From Malania oleifera (taxonomy: Eukaryota > Streptophyta > Magnoliopsida > Santalales > Ximeniaceae), in NCBI RefSeq assembly GCF_029873635.1, contig NC_080427.1:75361348-75425347 (forward strand): a DNA stretch of 64,000 nt. The letters are read 5' to 3'. Below are positions 24,391 to 38,400 of the stretch, in pieces. The notes beneath the pieces are model-generated. The model did not search any database and had not been told where the DNA came from. It saw nothing but the letters and a program-made list of their open reading frames with translations. Every line of letters begins with the position of its first letter. The stretch's first letter is position 1. The position numbers were made by a program, and so were the translations under genes.

Positions 24391-25940
24391 ATGACAACCA
24401 CCCACGGCTCAAGCTCCAGCCCTGCCGCTGGTAAAGAATCACCCCAATCCGTTCATTCCACGCCTAGAGATCACTTAGGGGTCACTAGGGAGGAATTTCT
24501 CGCCTTCTATAGCAGAATGGAAGCTTTCCAGAAGAAGATGGAGGATATATTCAACCTACTCTTACAGCATAAGAGTAGGGAAGAGCATGTTCCCCGCCAA
24601 CAGCAGGTTAGCCCCAGCTCACCTAAGAAAGTAGAGAAATCAAAGGAGAGTGAGGAAAAAACTAATCTCACTAAGAAGGTGGAAGACACGAACAGCATAG
24701 GAGTCAACGAGCAAAGATCGACCGAGTTAAAGGAAAGGATTAAAAAGATAGACCAAATTGAAAAGATGATGAAAGAGGGTCAAACCGACCCCTTCTACAG
24801 GGAAACCTCTCTAAGATCCTCGGAGCAGTCGTTCACCAAAGAAGTGATGGAGGTCCCGCTGCCTAACAAATTCAAAATGTCGACCTTTGAAAGGTACTAG
24901 GGTTTAACTAATCCGGTCGATCATCTAGACACCTTCAAGGTGTTGATGCAATTGCAGGGTTGACCTGATGACATCATGTGCCGAGCATTTGCAACCACCC
25001 TTAAAGGTAGTACTAGAGATTGGTACCAAACCCTACAACCTGGATCAATCGACTCCTTCTCTGAGATTAAGTAGTTGTTCACCGACCATTTCCTCAGTAG
25101 TCGGAGAATCGTCAAGACGTCGGCTCATCTAATGAGCATGGTTCAGGGAGAACGGGAGACACTACAAAAGTTCATGCACTATTTCCTCACCGCGACCCTA
25201 GAGATCTGCAACCTGGACATGGGGGGTGGCTTTGGCAGCTCTGACCACGACCCTTCAGTTGAGAAATTTCCTGTACTCATTAGGGAAGAAGCTGCCAGCT
25301 AACATGGGAGAATTGATGGCTAGAGCGCAGAAGTATGTCGACCTAGAAGAGATGATAGATACAAAAGGAAATTGGATCGAGTTGAAAAGTAAGGGTAATA
25401 GAGAGATGGGCGAACCTTCTAGACCTATGAAGAGGTAGGAAAACAACACGCTGCATGCCAGCTCCAAGGCGAGAGGGTACACTAGTAAGTTTCAAACTTA
25501 TGCTCTCTTAAACACACCATGAACCGATGTGTTGATGCACATAAGAAAGAAGGAGTATGTGTCGTGGCCCAAACCTATGCGAACACCCTTATATAAACGG
25601 AACATGTCAAAGTTTTGTCAGTTCCATAGTGATCACAAGCACGATACCGAGGAATGTATTCAATTGAAGAATGAAATCGAGATCTTGATAAAAAAAGGTC
25701 TCCTGTCGAGGTTTGTAAAGAAAGGGGACCGTCAAGGAGAAGCTCGTGAGTAGAAAAGGCCAAATAAGGAGGCGAAAGAGAAACAGTTTGTTGGGGAGAT
25801 CGCAGTGATCTTTGGCGGATTCGCTAGTGGTGGGGACAGCGGAGGCGCCCGAAAAAGGTATGCTAAGTAGGTGCTCTCAATGAAGAAAAGGGATTCAAGC
25901 GGCAAAAGGAAAAAACATGAGGATGCTATCACCTTTGATA
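24391..25940 (+). pseudogene. Decayed gag of the Tat element
   Basis: The ATG at 24391 opens a 169-codon frame (MTTTHGSSSSPAAGKESPQS) that is rich in Ser, Lys and Glu with a likely coiled coil (residues 45-130). A stop at 24898 interrupts the Retrotrans_gag domain, which continues with NPVDHLDTFKVLMQLQG and ATTLKGSTRDWYQTLQPGS. After a frameshift near 25225 the domain end ELMARAQKYVDLEEM appears (25310-25350). A CxxxH-type remnant (FCQFHSDHKHDTEEC, near 25613) corresponds to the zinc knuckle. It is inactive. Confidence 0.85.
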
Positions 25941-28224
25941 GTGAAAAAGAAGGAGGAGTATAGCAACATCATGACGACGCTTTGGTAGTCTCCTTTCTAG
26001 TGGCTAACTACAAAGTGAGGCGTGTACTGATAGACAACGGGAGCTTGACCAATATAATATTATAGTCGGTGCTCGAAGGAATGAATATTGGTAGGAAATG
26101 CCTTAAATCAATCTCCACCCCCTTGGTTGGATTCGTAGGAGATGTAGTCCACCCTACGAGAACAATTACACTCCTAGTGACAATGGGAATGACACCATAG
26201 CAAATCACCTCGTTGACGGATTTCCTGGTGGTTGATCGGCCATTAGTATACAACATCATACTAGGCCACCCTTCACTCAATGCGGCCTGAGCCATAACAT
26301 CCACGTATCATCTAAAGATGAAATTCCCTACCCTGCACACAATAAGGATGATCAAATAAGATTAAGCAGCGGCTAGAAATTGCTACATAGTGGTGTTAAA
26401 AGGCAAGGTCGAAGTGAGGGAAACCTTGACCGTAGAAGATCTAGAGGTGAGGGGAGACTAGCCAAAAAATAGCACGTTGGATGATGACCTTACACGTGTA
26501 CCCATAAATGGTAATCAAGATAAGTGTGTGTAGATGAGGAGTCGATTGTCTAACTCTTTGAGAGCATAACTGAGTAAGCTATTGAACGAGTTCGCAGACG
26601 TGTTTACTCGGTCATCCAAAGACATGCCAGGGATTTACCCTGTAATCATGGAACACAGGTTACAAGTAGACCCCAATTATAAGCCTGTAAAGTAGACAAA
26701 GAGGAGCTTCCCGTTTGAGCGGATCAAGGTGATAGATGAAGAAGTGACGAAACCGGTGCAGGACAAATTCATTAGAGAGGTCAACTATCCAGAATGGCTA
26801 AACAATGTGGTTCTAGTAAAGAAATCGAATAAAAAGTGGCGGGTGTATGGATTTCACGGACTTGAACAAGGCATGTCCAAAAGATAGCTTTCCTCTTCCT
26901 CGAATCGATTAGTTTATGGACTCGACATCCAAACATGAGCTTTTGAGCTTTATGGATGCGTATTCAGGATATAATCAAATCTCAATGCGCCAAAAATACA
27001 ACGAGAAAACATCCTTTATCACAGAAAGAGGACTCTCTTGCTACTGAGTAATGCCTTTTCGGGTTGAAGAACGTGGGGGCAACGTATCAGGGGCTGGCAA
27101 ACAAGATATTCAAATACCAGCTTAGAAAGACGATGGAGGCGTATGTAGATGATATGTTGGTGAAAAGCGTGAAAGTAGAGAAACACTGCAGGGATTTGAA
27201 GGAAACATTCGAATTGCTATGTAGGTATCAAATGAAATTAAATCCTTCAAAATGTGTGTTTGGTGTCTCTGCAGGGAAGTTTTTAGGCTTCATGGTGATG
27301 CACTGAAGGACAGAAGGCAACCCTAACAAGATAAGGGTGCTATTGAAGATGAAGGCCCTCGAACAAAGAAGGAGATCTAAGTCTTGACAGGAAGGATCGC
27401 CTCCCTCAGCAGGTTTGTCTCCTATTCAGGGGATAAAGGTTCACATTTTTTCAAGGCGTTGCGAAAGAAAGGAGGATTCGAATGGGGGGAGGAACAAAGT
27501 ATGGCCTTTGACCAACTAAAGCAATACCTTGCCCCCCCTCCACTGCTGACAAAATCGAAAACAGGAGAAGACCTCTACCTATACGTGGCCTCAACTCCAC
27601 ATGCGGTCAGCTTAGTATTGGATAGAGAAGAAGAAAGGCAACACAAACCCATCTACTACACCAGTAAGGTGGTGAATGGAGCTGAGGTGAACTACAGCAT
27701 TGCGGAAAAGGCCGCCTTCTCCATTATTTGTGCAGCTCAGAAGCTAAGACCATGCTTTTCGGCACACAAGTTAATCGTGTTGACAAACTTGCCGCTAAGA
27801 CATATCCTTCAATGGCTAGAGATCTCTAGGAGAATGATGAGGTGGTCAATTGAGTTAGGGGAGTTCATCATATGATATCAGCCAAAGCCTACCATCAAAG
27901 CTCAGGTATTGGCTGACTTCATGGCAGAGCAATCCTATGAAATAGGAGAGAACTCAAAGGTGTAGACATTACATGTAGACGAGTCATCTAATGCAGCCGG
28001 GGGAGGAGCAGGACTAATCCTCACAGCACCAAACGGTGCAGAGACATTATATGCACCGAAGTTAGAGTTCGCGACGACCGACAATGATGTCAAGTATGAA
28101 GCACTATTAGTAGGGCTACGCTTGGTACTAGGGGTAACACGAATTCATGTAGTAAGCGATTCCCAGCTAGCGGTGGAATAGGTGAAAGGAGAGTTTGAGG
28201 CTAAGGATCAGAAAATGAAAAAAT

Positions 28225-31200
28225 TATTGGCCTAACTAGGCTTTTCAATCTTGTTTTGATGATAACAAATGAAAGATATTTTAACATGTATTGTTGAGTG
28301 ACTTTATTTCAGGATTACATAAAACTACACTCATTTTTGTCATGGAAGCAAACTAGAAATCAAATAGGTTACATAAAACCACACTAATGTTTGTCATGCA
28401 AGCAAGCTAGAAATCAAAGTTAATCAAATGAAAGCTTCTCAGAGTATTAAAGCAATAAAAGACAAATGAAAAACTTAAAGGCTAAGTGGGACTCAAAGTC
28501 AAGATGAACCTCAAAAGACTTGAAGACTTAGTACTTAAAAAGTCATATTCAGTAAAGTCATTTGTAAGTACTTCAAATCAAATATAATGTAGAAATATGA
28601 AGCTCATTAGGGTGCAAAGACTTAGAGACCAATTTTTGAAAACTTTGGAAAATGATTTTGTAAAGTTATATTTGAGTCTTTTAAATTACAAAGGTTTACA
28701 AATCAAAATTGGAGGTTTTTAGAAAAAGAATGGACTGGTCAGCCGACTGACCAGAATACTCTAGAATGGTTCAACCGCCTAACACAAGCTATATGTTGAA
28801 AATCTGCCCAGCCAACTGACCATTATGAACTAGGATTAGTCAACCGACTGACAACTTGGTCTGCCCAACCGATTGACATTTTTGAACGTGGTTCAGTAAG
28901 CCAACTGACAATTTACTGAATTTATTTTCTGGCAAAAAGAAGGGTCTCAGCTGCCTGTCCAGCTGAATGACCCTGTGAAATACACTACCTAGTCGCCTGT
29001 CTAGCCGATTGATTCAACGGAAATCAAATTTTTAAACTTCAAGGGGAAAATTTTAAAAACTCGTTTTTCAAATATTAACGTTATAAAAACTTGGTGGACA
29101 CTCCAAGTAACTCGGGGAACAAGGAAACTAATCCTAAAAAGCCTATAAATACTCCCTTAATCCCAAGAAATTAATCACCAAGCAATCACACAACATTCTT
29201 GCATTCAAGCTCTCAATCTCTGTCAAAGTTCTCTATCGCTCATACTCCATCTAGGAGATATCTTTTGAAATTACTGCTGAATCATCAACCTACAGTTGTA
29301 ACACTAAGTTTTCTCAATCACTAAAAGAACCCTTGGTGATCTTTATACCTGAGCTTCATACTTTCTATATTATTATTTGATTAAAGTATATTATGTGCTC
29401 TAACTTGTACATATCTGCTCTATTTTGAGAGTTTCATTGTACTCAGATTCTTGTAGCCTTCTCATTGTATTTTAACGGTTCAAAGATGATTTGGATCGTT
29501 GTACTAAGCGTGGGTTGATCGCTTGGAGAGGTTTCTCTTCCTAAAAAAGAGGGATTATTGTAAAAGACTTGCTCCACTGGGAAAGGAGAGTACATAGTGG
29601 AATCCTTTGGTGGAATTGACCAAAGGCGAGGACGTACGCTGGGGATAATCCGAACCTCGTAAAACTTGGTGTTCTTCTCAACCCTACTCTTTTTAACTTC
29701 TGCACTATATATATATTCTTGTGTATACTAAGTGCAGGTTGCAGTGCTTAAACACTGAATTCAAAGAAGACTCTTAATCTATAGAAAGTACGTTTCAATT
29801 AACCGTTTGCGGAAACCCACAAGGGAGTACGTTGGTTAATTTGCGGAAATATTAATTAAGAGAAACACAATAAAATTCAATCCAAAGCAGGGCTTGCATA
29901 CAAATTAAAGGGCTAATTACAAAAGGTGGAAGCAATTCAAAGAGTTGCAATGGTTGATTGGATTGTTTAAATTGTTGTATGTTTTGGTTTTGATTGATTG
30001 TTAGATTTGGTGTATTCCCAAGAGGGGGAGGTGAATTGGGTGTTTAAAAATTTCTCTATTAGGTTCAACTAGTTCAGCAACAGTATATTCACAACCTAGG
30101 GTCAGTCTACTCAAACGCACCGATAAGTATAATATGTGGAATTTAAATCATGCGCATCATTCACACAATAACATACACGTGCGGTAAATATCAAGTGTAG
30201 AAATATAAATAGACACACAATATGTTATCGAGGTTCTGCCAACTGTGCCTAAGTCCCCGCCTCTAACTCGCAAGCCCGAGGATTCCACTAATGCTCACTT
30301 AACGGGTGGAGCGGCACCTAATACAACCAAATCAATTAGCACAGGGCTGACCTCAACCTTTACAAATTCTCCTTGCGGGGTGGAGAAGACCCTAGGTCAA
30401 ATTTACAGGGCTGACCCCAACCTAATCCTTCCGGGCTAGATCAAACCCCCTCAGGCCACACCTAGAAATACAACAGTATTTTTCACAATTAATTGGTACA
30501 GCGATTATGCTTTCATGTAGAGCAGATATGTACTCAATATACGCAATCACATACACATCAACAATGTAGGTAAATGTAAGCTCAGTGATGTGTATTTTTG
30601 TGCAAGCCACACTCAACACGATATAATCGCTAATTTGCTCAAGAGTGATCTAAACAAACAATACCTTGGAATTTAAGCAAAGCACAAATCAATAGCAAAT
30701 CAGTATTCCAAAGATATCGATTAGATATTCAAACTAGTTCAAGAAGATTTTCTTCAATGAAATAGACACACTAATAGTTTGAAAATATTTTGCTTTTTGA
30801 AAATATCTTTGCACAACCAAAAACAAAGCTATTGGACACTTGTAATAACAATGCAAATATCCTAAGCTTACTAGGTTATCCTAACACAAGATTTCTAGTA
30901 TGAAAATTTGTGGGATAAACCTAAACTAAACTCCCCAAAAATAATATCTCAATCACACAAGCAAGTGTGAGTTTTTAGCAATACCTAGTATACACTAGCA
31001 CAACCAATATACTATCACAAAACTAAAATGTATCAAGGGAATACAAATTTGAGAGTATTTGGACAAAAAGAGTATTTGAGATAGCGAGGATTTGAGCTAA
31101 TTAGTTTTGACTAATCTTTCACTAATGCTCACAAATGAACTCATATTTATAGACAAGGTCAAAAATATAATCGTTTGGGACCTATTGGGTATTATTAGAA

Positions 31201-32224
31201 AAGTTTTAAAACACTTAGGAAATATTAACCCCATTTAATAAATTTAACCTCAGTTAAAATATTTTTAACCCGACGAGGTTCAAGTGGCTGAGCTATGGTT
31301 CGGTCTCCTGAATAGACACAGGAATAAAAGATTTTAAAATCAGTTCGGTCGCCCGTGTTGAAGTGCGGTGGCCCAAATAAAAGTCAGTAGCCTCTGTTCG
31401 TAAGTTTGGGTGCCCAATCATAGGGTCGGTCGCCCGAACTCATGTGTTCGATAGCCCGGGGCTCTTTTTGAACTATATCTCTCGATAGCTCAAGTTGGTG
31501 GAATGTCCCTTTCGAAGGGTTTGGGCGCCTGTGGATAGTACGCACAAAATAGTTCGGTTGCCCGAAAGCCTAAGTCAAATGTTGACTTCTCAATAGTTAG
31601 GGCACCCGAGGAGTTTTGAACTCCTGGGGTTCGGTCGCGCGAGCTCTCTCAAATTTCTTATAAATATTCGATTTAAGTTCATTTTTAACACTCCTATATT
31701 TTGTATGATATGTGTGTGAGTCTTGGGACCTAGAGTCATACTATGGTCTTACTGAGGCCATTTTGAGATAGTCCCAAAAAAATCGGCGTCGGTCGATCGG
31801 GTGCCCTAAGGTCATTCGGTCCCTATGGTCATTCTACGTTCATTTTGAGCTTACAAAACCTACATGCATGACATGTAGAGATTATTAGAGATCGTTTATC
31901 CTAATTACTATTACAGACCCTCATTGAATCAAAATGAATTACAACATGAAAAAAGTCTTCAGGGTCTTTAGACTTTGAGTCTTCATGTGCCATTAGTTGA
32001 TATGGTAATTATATAACTGCACACAAACTCGAAAGTTATCAAATACCAAGAGTATTTGTCATTATCAAAACTGGGTGTGACCTATAGGGTCAACATTGAT
32101 AATTGATTGATTTACTTAAGTTTTGTTGTGAGTACTAAACAAGTAAGTAAAAGAATTTAAAAAGAACTTAAAATTTTTAAATAACCCAATTCACCCCCCT
32201 CTTGGGATCGCTATTCTACTTTCA
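28225..32224 (+). mobile_element. Solo LTR of a Copia-like family, inserted in the Tat RNase H
   Basis: It is flanked by AAAAT at 28220-28224 and 32225-32229. It starts TATTGGCC (TG decayed to TA) and ends TTTCA, and the host RNase H frame continues when it is removed. The 5' zone holds TTTTGATGATAACAAATG and the 3' zone CCAATTCACCCCCCTCTTGG. A GGCGAGGACGTACGCTGGGG block (29618-29640) is typical of plant Copia LTRs of the SIRE/Maximus type. Without the nested copy it is about 1.9 kb. It contains a cluster of GTCAGCCGACTGACC-like words at 28738-29015. There is no coding region. Confidence 0.85.
29999..32095 (-). mobile_element. Nested inverted solo LTR, same Copia-like family
   Basis: It is flanked by TTGAT at 29994-29998 and 32096-32100. 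It starts TGTTAGATTTGG and ends GGTCAACA. On the minus strand it begins TGTTGACCCTATAGG, followed by TTTTGATAATGACAAAT, and ends near CCTCTTGGGAA, so it is the same family as its host LTR in reverse. It carries a cluster of GGTCGCCCGAAC-like words at 31265-31650 and 31785. Confidence 0.9.
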
Positions 32225-33799
32225 AAAATACTTAGCCAAAGACCAAGAACACATCAGAGCATTCGGCCAGTTCGAGATAGAGCGTATGCCACGAACAAGG
32301 AACGCAAAGGCGGATGTGCTAGCCAAACTAGCCTCAACTACAAAGCCAGACTGGAAAGGTGCAGTATACTTGGAGAGGGTCGGAAAACCTTCTTACGAGG
32401 AGGCCAGAGTCGACCTAATGGTGGTTGAAGGTAACAAAGAGGATTGGAGGACCCCTTTGATGCAGTACCTTGGTGATGAATCCTTACTCGAAGACAAGAA
32501 ACATACTTTAAAGGTAAGAAGGAGGGCGGTCAAGCACATGCTCATAGAAAAAGAGTTGTATAGGAGATCCCTAACACTACCATACCAATGGTGTCTAAGT
32601 ACCGGAGAGGGAGAATATGTGCTAAGGGAAATCCACAAAGGAGCATGTGGAAATCACCTCACTAGTAGAGCCTTAGCCCACGAGACCCTACGGTAAGGAT
32701 TCTACAGGCCCACAATGAGGAAAGATATAATCGAGATAGTCAAACGGTGCGACAGGTGCCAGCGATGCGCTGGAACACCACACATGTCATCCAACCTTCT
32801 CTCCCCCCTGACCAGTGCTTGTTCCTTCACTCAATAGGGACTGGATATCTTGGGACCACTGCCTCAAGCGATTGGGCAAAGGAAGTTTTTGTTGGTGGCG
32901 ATCGATTACTTCACCAAGTGGGTAGAGTTTGAAGCCCTAGCTCGCATAACCGAGCAAAGCATCACCTGATTCGTGTGGGTGTCGATGGTTTGCCAGTTCA
33001 GAATCCCGTGGGCCATAGTCACGGACCACGAGAGATCGTTCAACAATAAGCACTTCAAGAAATTTTATGCCAACCTATCTATAAAACTTCTATTCGCATC
33101 GGTTGCGCATCTCTAGAGCAATGGTCAGGTGGAGAACATGAACCGTATGATACTACACAATTTAAGAACACAACTGGAATCTTCACAGGGCAAATGGGTG
33201 GAAGAGCTCTCATCCATAATCTGGGCTTACCACACAACCCGACGAGTAGCAACAGGTGAAACCTTATTCATGCTCACTTTCGAAACATAAATAGTCATTT
33301 CTGCCGAGGTCGGGATCCCCTCCTATTGAAGGCAACATTTTGACGAAAAGAATAATGGTGAAGAACTGAGGGTGTAATTAGACCTCCTTGAGGAGAGACA
33401 AGAGCAAGCATATATGAGGATCGTCGCATACCAACAAAAAGTGGCCAGGTACTACAACACTCGTGTTAGAGTACGGACATTCCACCTAGGAGAGCTAGTC
33501 CTCAGGAAGATGCAAGCAAACCCAGTAGAGCGTGGAGCGAACAAACTGAAGCTGAACTGGGAGGGACCATACTGAGTTGCAACAGAAATAAAGTTGGGAA
33601 CATACACGTTGGAGGACATAGAGGGAAGGGAGATAAAAACCACATGAAACTCTAACATGTTGAAAAAATACTACTCTTGAAATTTCATTCCCCAAAATGT
33701 TTGTACTATAGAATTGAAATCCTAACATTCATAAGGTTGTACCACAAAGAAATTCAAAAGTACATCATCAATGTTTAATAAAACCACAAGATGAACTAT

Positions 33800-35461
33800 T
33801 CAATCATCAGTTAGGTTTACTTCCTTCCGCAACCTTCTCCTCCTCAAGCTCATCCTCCTCATCCATTTCCTCCCCTGACTTTGGACTTTCATCGTTGTAC
33901 CCATGCAAGCACACACCAGCCAGAGAAAGGTCAAGGTGCATCGTCTTAACCTACTCTTGGCACCTTTGAAAGCCTTTGCGGTAAGTCTTGGCAGTATTGA
34001 GGATAAACTTCTTCGAGTTGTGATACTCCAAGATAGCAGTAGGGATTTCCTCATGACGAATCCTTGATATCTCCTCTTGATGAGCCATTTCGTAGCTTTC
34101 AGCCTCAACTCGGGCTTCATGCAACTCATTCTGGGTAGCCATATATTTCTCCCTTGCGTCCAGCATCTGCCGATACATCTCAGTAACCTTCTTCTCCTGA
34201 GCCAAAGCCATGGTCGCCATCTATAAGCAAGAACAATAGGAGTTAAGAGCACAGAAAACCAGGCCATGGGCAAGACTAACAAAGGTACCTAGTAGGTAGC
34301 CTGTCGCATTGCCGTAGATAAACAATCAAGAAGATTCATCCTTGCCTCCACAAGGTCCTCCACACGTACTGCACGGAGTAGGGTAGGTCCAGTAAGCGTC
34401 GGCTCATCATAATTGGGGTCGGATGGGGGAGTCAACACAGTCGGCTCCACAGGGGGTAAGTGCTCCCTCTTCATTATGGGGGCTTCTTCAATATGAGAAA
34501 AGCCACCTTCAAAGTCTCTCTTCTTCTTCTTCTTACTCGACCTCTGTTTCTTCGCGTTGTCCATCACCGCTTTGTACTAATTAAAGTCAATATCTACAAA
34601 AAGAAAAGAGGACGAAGTAAGGAAAAGTTAAGTTGAACAAGTTACGCATATAATATGCACTAAGCTAAAAAAAAGTGGAGACCAGAGAAGATGTGACTCA
34701 GCCCCCACTGCACAAGGACTCACTCCTTGAGCAGCTACTCGTGGGGGATAAGCCCTTGTTTTGCACTGGCCTATAGCTCTAGAAGGATAGCCTCTTCTAA
34801 CCGGGACAAGGTGGGAGCCAAGTGTCGTAGTCGGGATGAAACAAAGGGTATGGTTACACAATAATGTATGTATATAACTTAGGCATCAGCAGAATAAATA
34901 AAACATAAAGGGAATAACATCACCATCCAGAGGAGTGGACCACACATGGGGCCCATGATAATCTAGCTCCCTAAATGCAAAAAAGAATCGAAACTTCCAA
35001 TCATGAATGGAAGAGCTACCAGGGGTAAATAGCTTGTACTCAGGAAGGGCATTGAAATAATATAGATCCTTCTTTACAATATGCTTTCTCAATTGATAGC
35101 AGCTTCGAAATAGAGGCACGGTGGGCTGGTTGCCTCGTTTGTGGAGGAGGACGGCGAAACACGTCAACGTCAAATAAGAGTTGAGGGTTAATTGCGAAAG
35201 GGCAACGTTGTAGAAACAAGCCACGTTGAAAAAGAAAGGTAAGAAAGGAAGCCTAAGACCTAGGTCAAGGTAATCACTATGCAGACATATCTCATTAGGA
35301 CTAGGTTGCTGAGCTGACTCGACGTTGGTGGGCAGTCTGATATTGATAGTGTTAAGGATAACAAATAAACGACATATGGTCTGCAGCTCGGATAAGGTGA
35401 GGTCAGACCGAGCATTCCTAATGGTTAAGAGAGATCTAGAACTAACCTTAGAAGAGCTCAT
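33800..35461 (-). pseudogene. Spliced antisense ORF of the Tat element
   Basis: Exon 1 starts at ATG 35461 and runs to about 34924 (donor G|GTGATG). It encodes a hydrophobic, structured stretch (LGLRLPFLPFFFNVACFYNV; LFTPGSSSIHDWKFRFFFAF) of the 'putative plant transposon protein' type. A second exon (about 34567-34289) encodes MDNAKKQRSSKKKKKRDF and ends in TAG just before GTACC; in the third (34220 down to about 33950) MALAQEKKVTEMYRQMLDAR is an acidic coiled coil. The TAG sits where CAG|GT would be the usual exon end, so it may be a C-to-T decay. Antisense ORFs of this kind are known from Tat-lineage elements such as Grande and Ogre relatives. Function is unknown. Confidence 0.7.
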
Positions 35462-38400
35462 GGAGTCAAAACTTCAAGTTTCAAAAGGACAAACAACTTA
35501 CATTATACAAAGATTTGGATCAATGGCGCATATGTCCAATAGTTAACCTAAGAACACATCCAAGGAAAGTGAAGAACGCGAAGAACATTAAAACAAGATA
35601 TGAAGAACATGAAGAACATAAGAAGAACGTAGCAGAAAAAATCAACACACGAAGCCAAGAAAAAGAAGGAAAAGACGCAAAGAAAAGGGTGGAGCGAGAG
35701 CGTACCTAGCAGCAAGGGAACCTTTTTCCGCTAAGACGAGGAGCAAATGGGCCACCAAGCGCTTTTTATAGAGAAAAGTTGGCTCGAATCTCCGTAAGAG
35801 CATGAATCTAGAGGAGTCAGGATCATTGATTATCCCACGTCTCGAGGAAAGGGCTGGAGGTCCTCGTACGGACCCGGAGTTCGAATAAGATTTCATTCAA
35901 TACACGTGTGCTGACAAAGGCTCCTTACACACACGCCTCCCAATCAGATGGGATGATTAAGGGACGTGTAATCCTGAGGAAAATTGGAATACACCAAAGG
36001 TACTACTCACTTAACAAAAAATTTTGAAACCTGCAGGTGAAAGCGAGCTGACTGGGTGCTAGTGGGCAGTCTGATATTGATAGTGTTAAGGATAACAAAT
36101 GAATGACATATGGTCTGCAGCTCTGATAAGGCGAGGTCAGACCGAGCATTCCTAATGGTTAAGAAAGATCTAGAACTAACCTTAGAAGGGCTCATGGAGT
36201 TAAAACTTCAAGTTTCAAAAGGACAAATAACTTACATTATACAAAGATTTGGATCAAAAGGCGTATATGCCAAACAGTTCAACTAAGAACACATCCAAAA
36301 AAAATGAAGAACGCGAAGAACATTCAAACAAGATATGAAGAACACGAAGAACATAGCAGAAAAAATCAACACACAAAGCAAGAAAAAGAAGGAAAAGACG
36401 CAAAGAAAAGGGTGGAGCAAGAGCGTACCTAGCAGCAAGGGAACCTTTTTCCGCTAAGACGAGGAGCAAATAGGCCACCAAGCGCTTTTTATAGAGAAAA
36501 GTTGGCCCAAATCTCCGTAAGAGCACGAATCTAGAGGAGTCAGGATCATTGATTATCCCACGTCTCGAGGAAAGGGCTAGAGGTCCCCGTACGGACCCGG
36601 AGTTCGAAGAAGATTTCATTCAATACACGTGTGCTGACAAAGGCTCCTTACACGCATGGCTCCCAATCAAATGGGATGCCTAAGGGATGTGTAATCCTGA
36701 GAAAAATTGTGATACACTAAAGGTACGACTCACTTAACAAAAAATCTTGAAACCTACAGGTGAAAGCGAGTTGACTGGGCGCTAGTGAGCAGTCTGATAT
36801 TGATAGTGTTAAGGATAACAAATGAACGACATATGGTATGCAGCTCTGATAAGGTGAGGTCAGACCGAGCATTCCTAATGGTTAAGAGAGATCTAGAACT
36901 AACCTTAGAAGAGCTCATGGAGTCAAAACTTCAAGTTTCAAAAGGACAAACAACTTACATTATACAAAGATTTGGATCAATGGCGCATATGCCCAACAAT
37001 TCAACTAAGAACACATCCAAAGAAAGTGGAGAACGTGAAGAACATTCAAACAAGATATGAAGAACATAAGAAGAACATGGCATAAAAAATCAACACACAA
37101 AGCCAAGAAAAAGAAGGAAAAGACGCAAAGAAAAGGGTGGAGCAAGAGTGTACCTAGCAGCAAGGGAACCTTTTTTCGCTAAGACGAGGAGCAAATGGGC
37201 CACCAAGCGCTTTTTATAGAGAAAAGTTGGTCCGAATCTCCGTAAGAGCACGAATCTAGAGGATTTAGGTTCATTGATTATCCCACGTCTTAAAAAAAGG
37301 GTTGGAGGTCCTCGTACGGACCCGAAGTTTGAAGAAGATTTCATTCAATACAAGTGTGCTGACAAAGGCTCCTTACACGCACGCCTCCCAATCAGATGGG
37401 ATGCCAAAGGGACGTGTAATCCTGAGGAAAATTGCGATACACCAAAGGTAGAACTCACTTAACAAAAAATCTTGAAACCTGTAGATGAAAGCGAGCTGAC
37501 TCGGCGCTAGTGGGCAGTCTGATATTGATAGTCTTAAGGATAACAAATGAACGACATATGGTCTGCAGCTTTGATAAGGTGAGGTCAGACCAAGTGTTCC
37601 TAATGGTTAAGAGAGATCTAGAACTAACCTTAGAAGAGCTCATGGAGTCAAAACTTCAAGTTTCAAAAGGACAAACAACTTACATTATACAAAGATTTGG
37701 ATCAAAGGCGCATATGCCCAACAGTTCAACTAAGAACACATCCAAGGAAAGTAAAGAATGCGAAGAACATTCAAACAAGATATGAAGAACATGAAGAACA
37801 TACCAGAAAAAATCAACACACAAAGCCAAGAAAAAGAAGGAAAAGACGCAAAGAAAAGGGTGGAGCGAGAGCGTACCTCGCAGCAAGGGAACCTTTTTCC
37901 GCTAAGACGAGGAGCAAATGGGCCACCAAGTGCTTTTTATAGAGAAAAGTTGGCCCGAATCTCCGTAAGAGCACGAATTTAGAGGAATCAGGATCATTGA
38001 TTATCCCACATCTCGAGGAAAGGGCTGGAGGTCCCCGTATGGACCCGGAGTTTGAAGAAGATTTCATTCAATACACGTGTGCGGACAAAGGCCCCTTACA
38101 CGCACGCCTCCCAATCAGATGGGATGCCTAAGGGACGTGTAATCCTGAGGAAAATTGCAATACACCAAAGGTACGACTCACTTAACAAAAAATCTTGAAA
38201 CTTGCAGGTGAAAGCGTGCTGACTAGGCACTAGTGGGCAGTCTGATATTGATAGTGTTAAAGATAACAAATGAATGACATATGGTCTGCAGCTTTAATAA
38301 GGCGAGGTCAGACCGAGCATTCCTAATGGTTAAGAGAGATCTAGAACTAACCTTAGAAGAGCTCATGGAGTCAAAACTTCAAGTTTCAAAAGGACAAACA

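Larger units (their letters stand above)
25960..33660 (+). pseudogene. Decayed pol (protease, RT, RNase H, integrase) of the Tat element
   Basis: Protease: VRRVLIDNGSLTNI near 26015. RT: DLNKACPKDSFPLPRID near 26860, SFMDAYSGYNQI near 26945, and an intact YVDD at 27142-27153. RNase H: HVDESSNAAGGGAGLIL near 27970 and VSDSQLAVE near 28155; it is then broken by the solo LTR at 28225-32224 and resumes in the same frame at 32230 (AFGQFEIERMPR). Integrase: an H2C2-like stretch around 32620-32760 (GACGNHL ... CDRCQRC), GLDILGPLPQ near 32845 and IVTDHERSFNN near 33015. Many stops and at least two frameshifts make it non-functional. Confidence 0.88.

Noticed and set aside
24507-24707. Minus-strand 66-codon ORF in gag
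   Set aside because: Shadow frame of the gag coding strand.
33800-34282. Minus-strand 160-codon frame starting MLVLPMAWFSVLL
   Set aside because: It overlaps the coiled-coil exon in another frame; composition (many Arg and Leu) fits a shadow frame, and the alternative frame at 34220-33951 looks like real protein.
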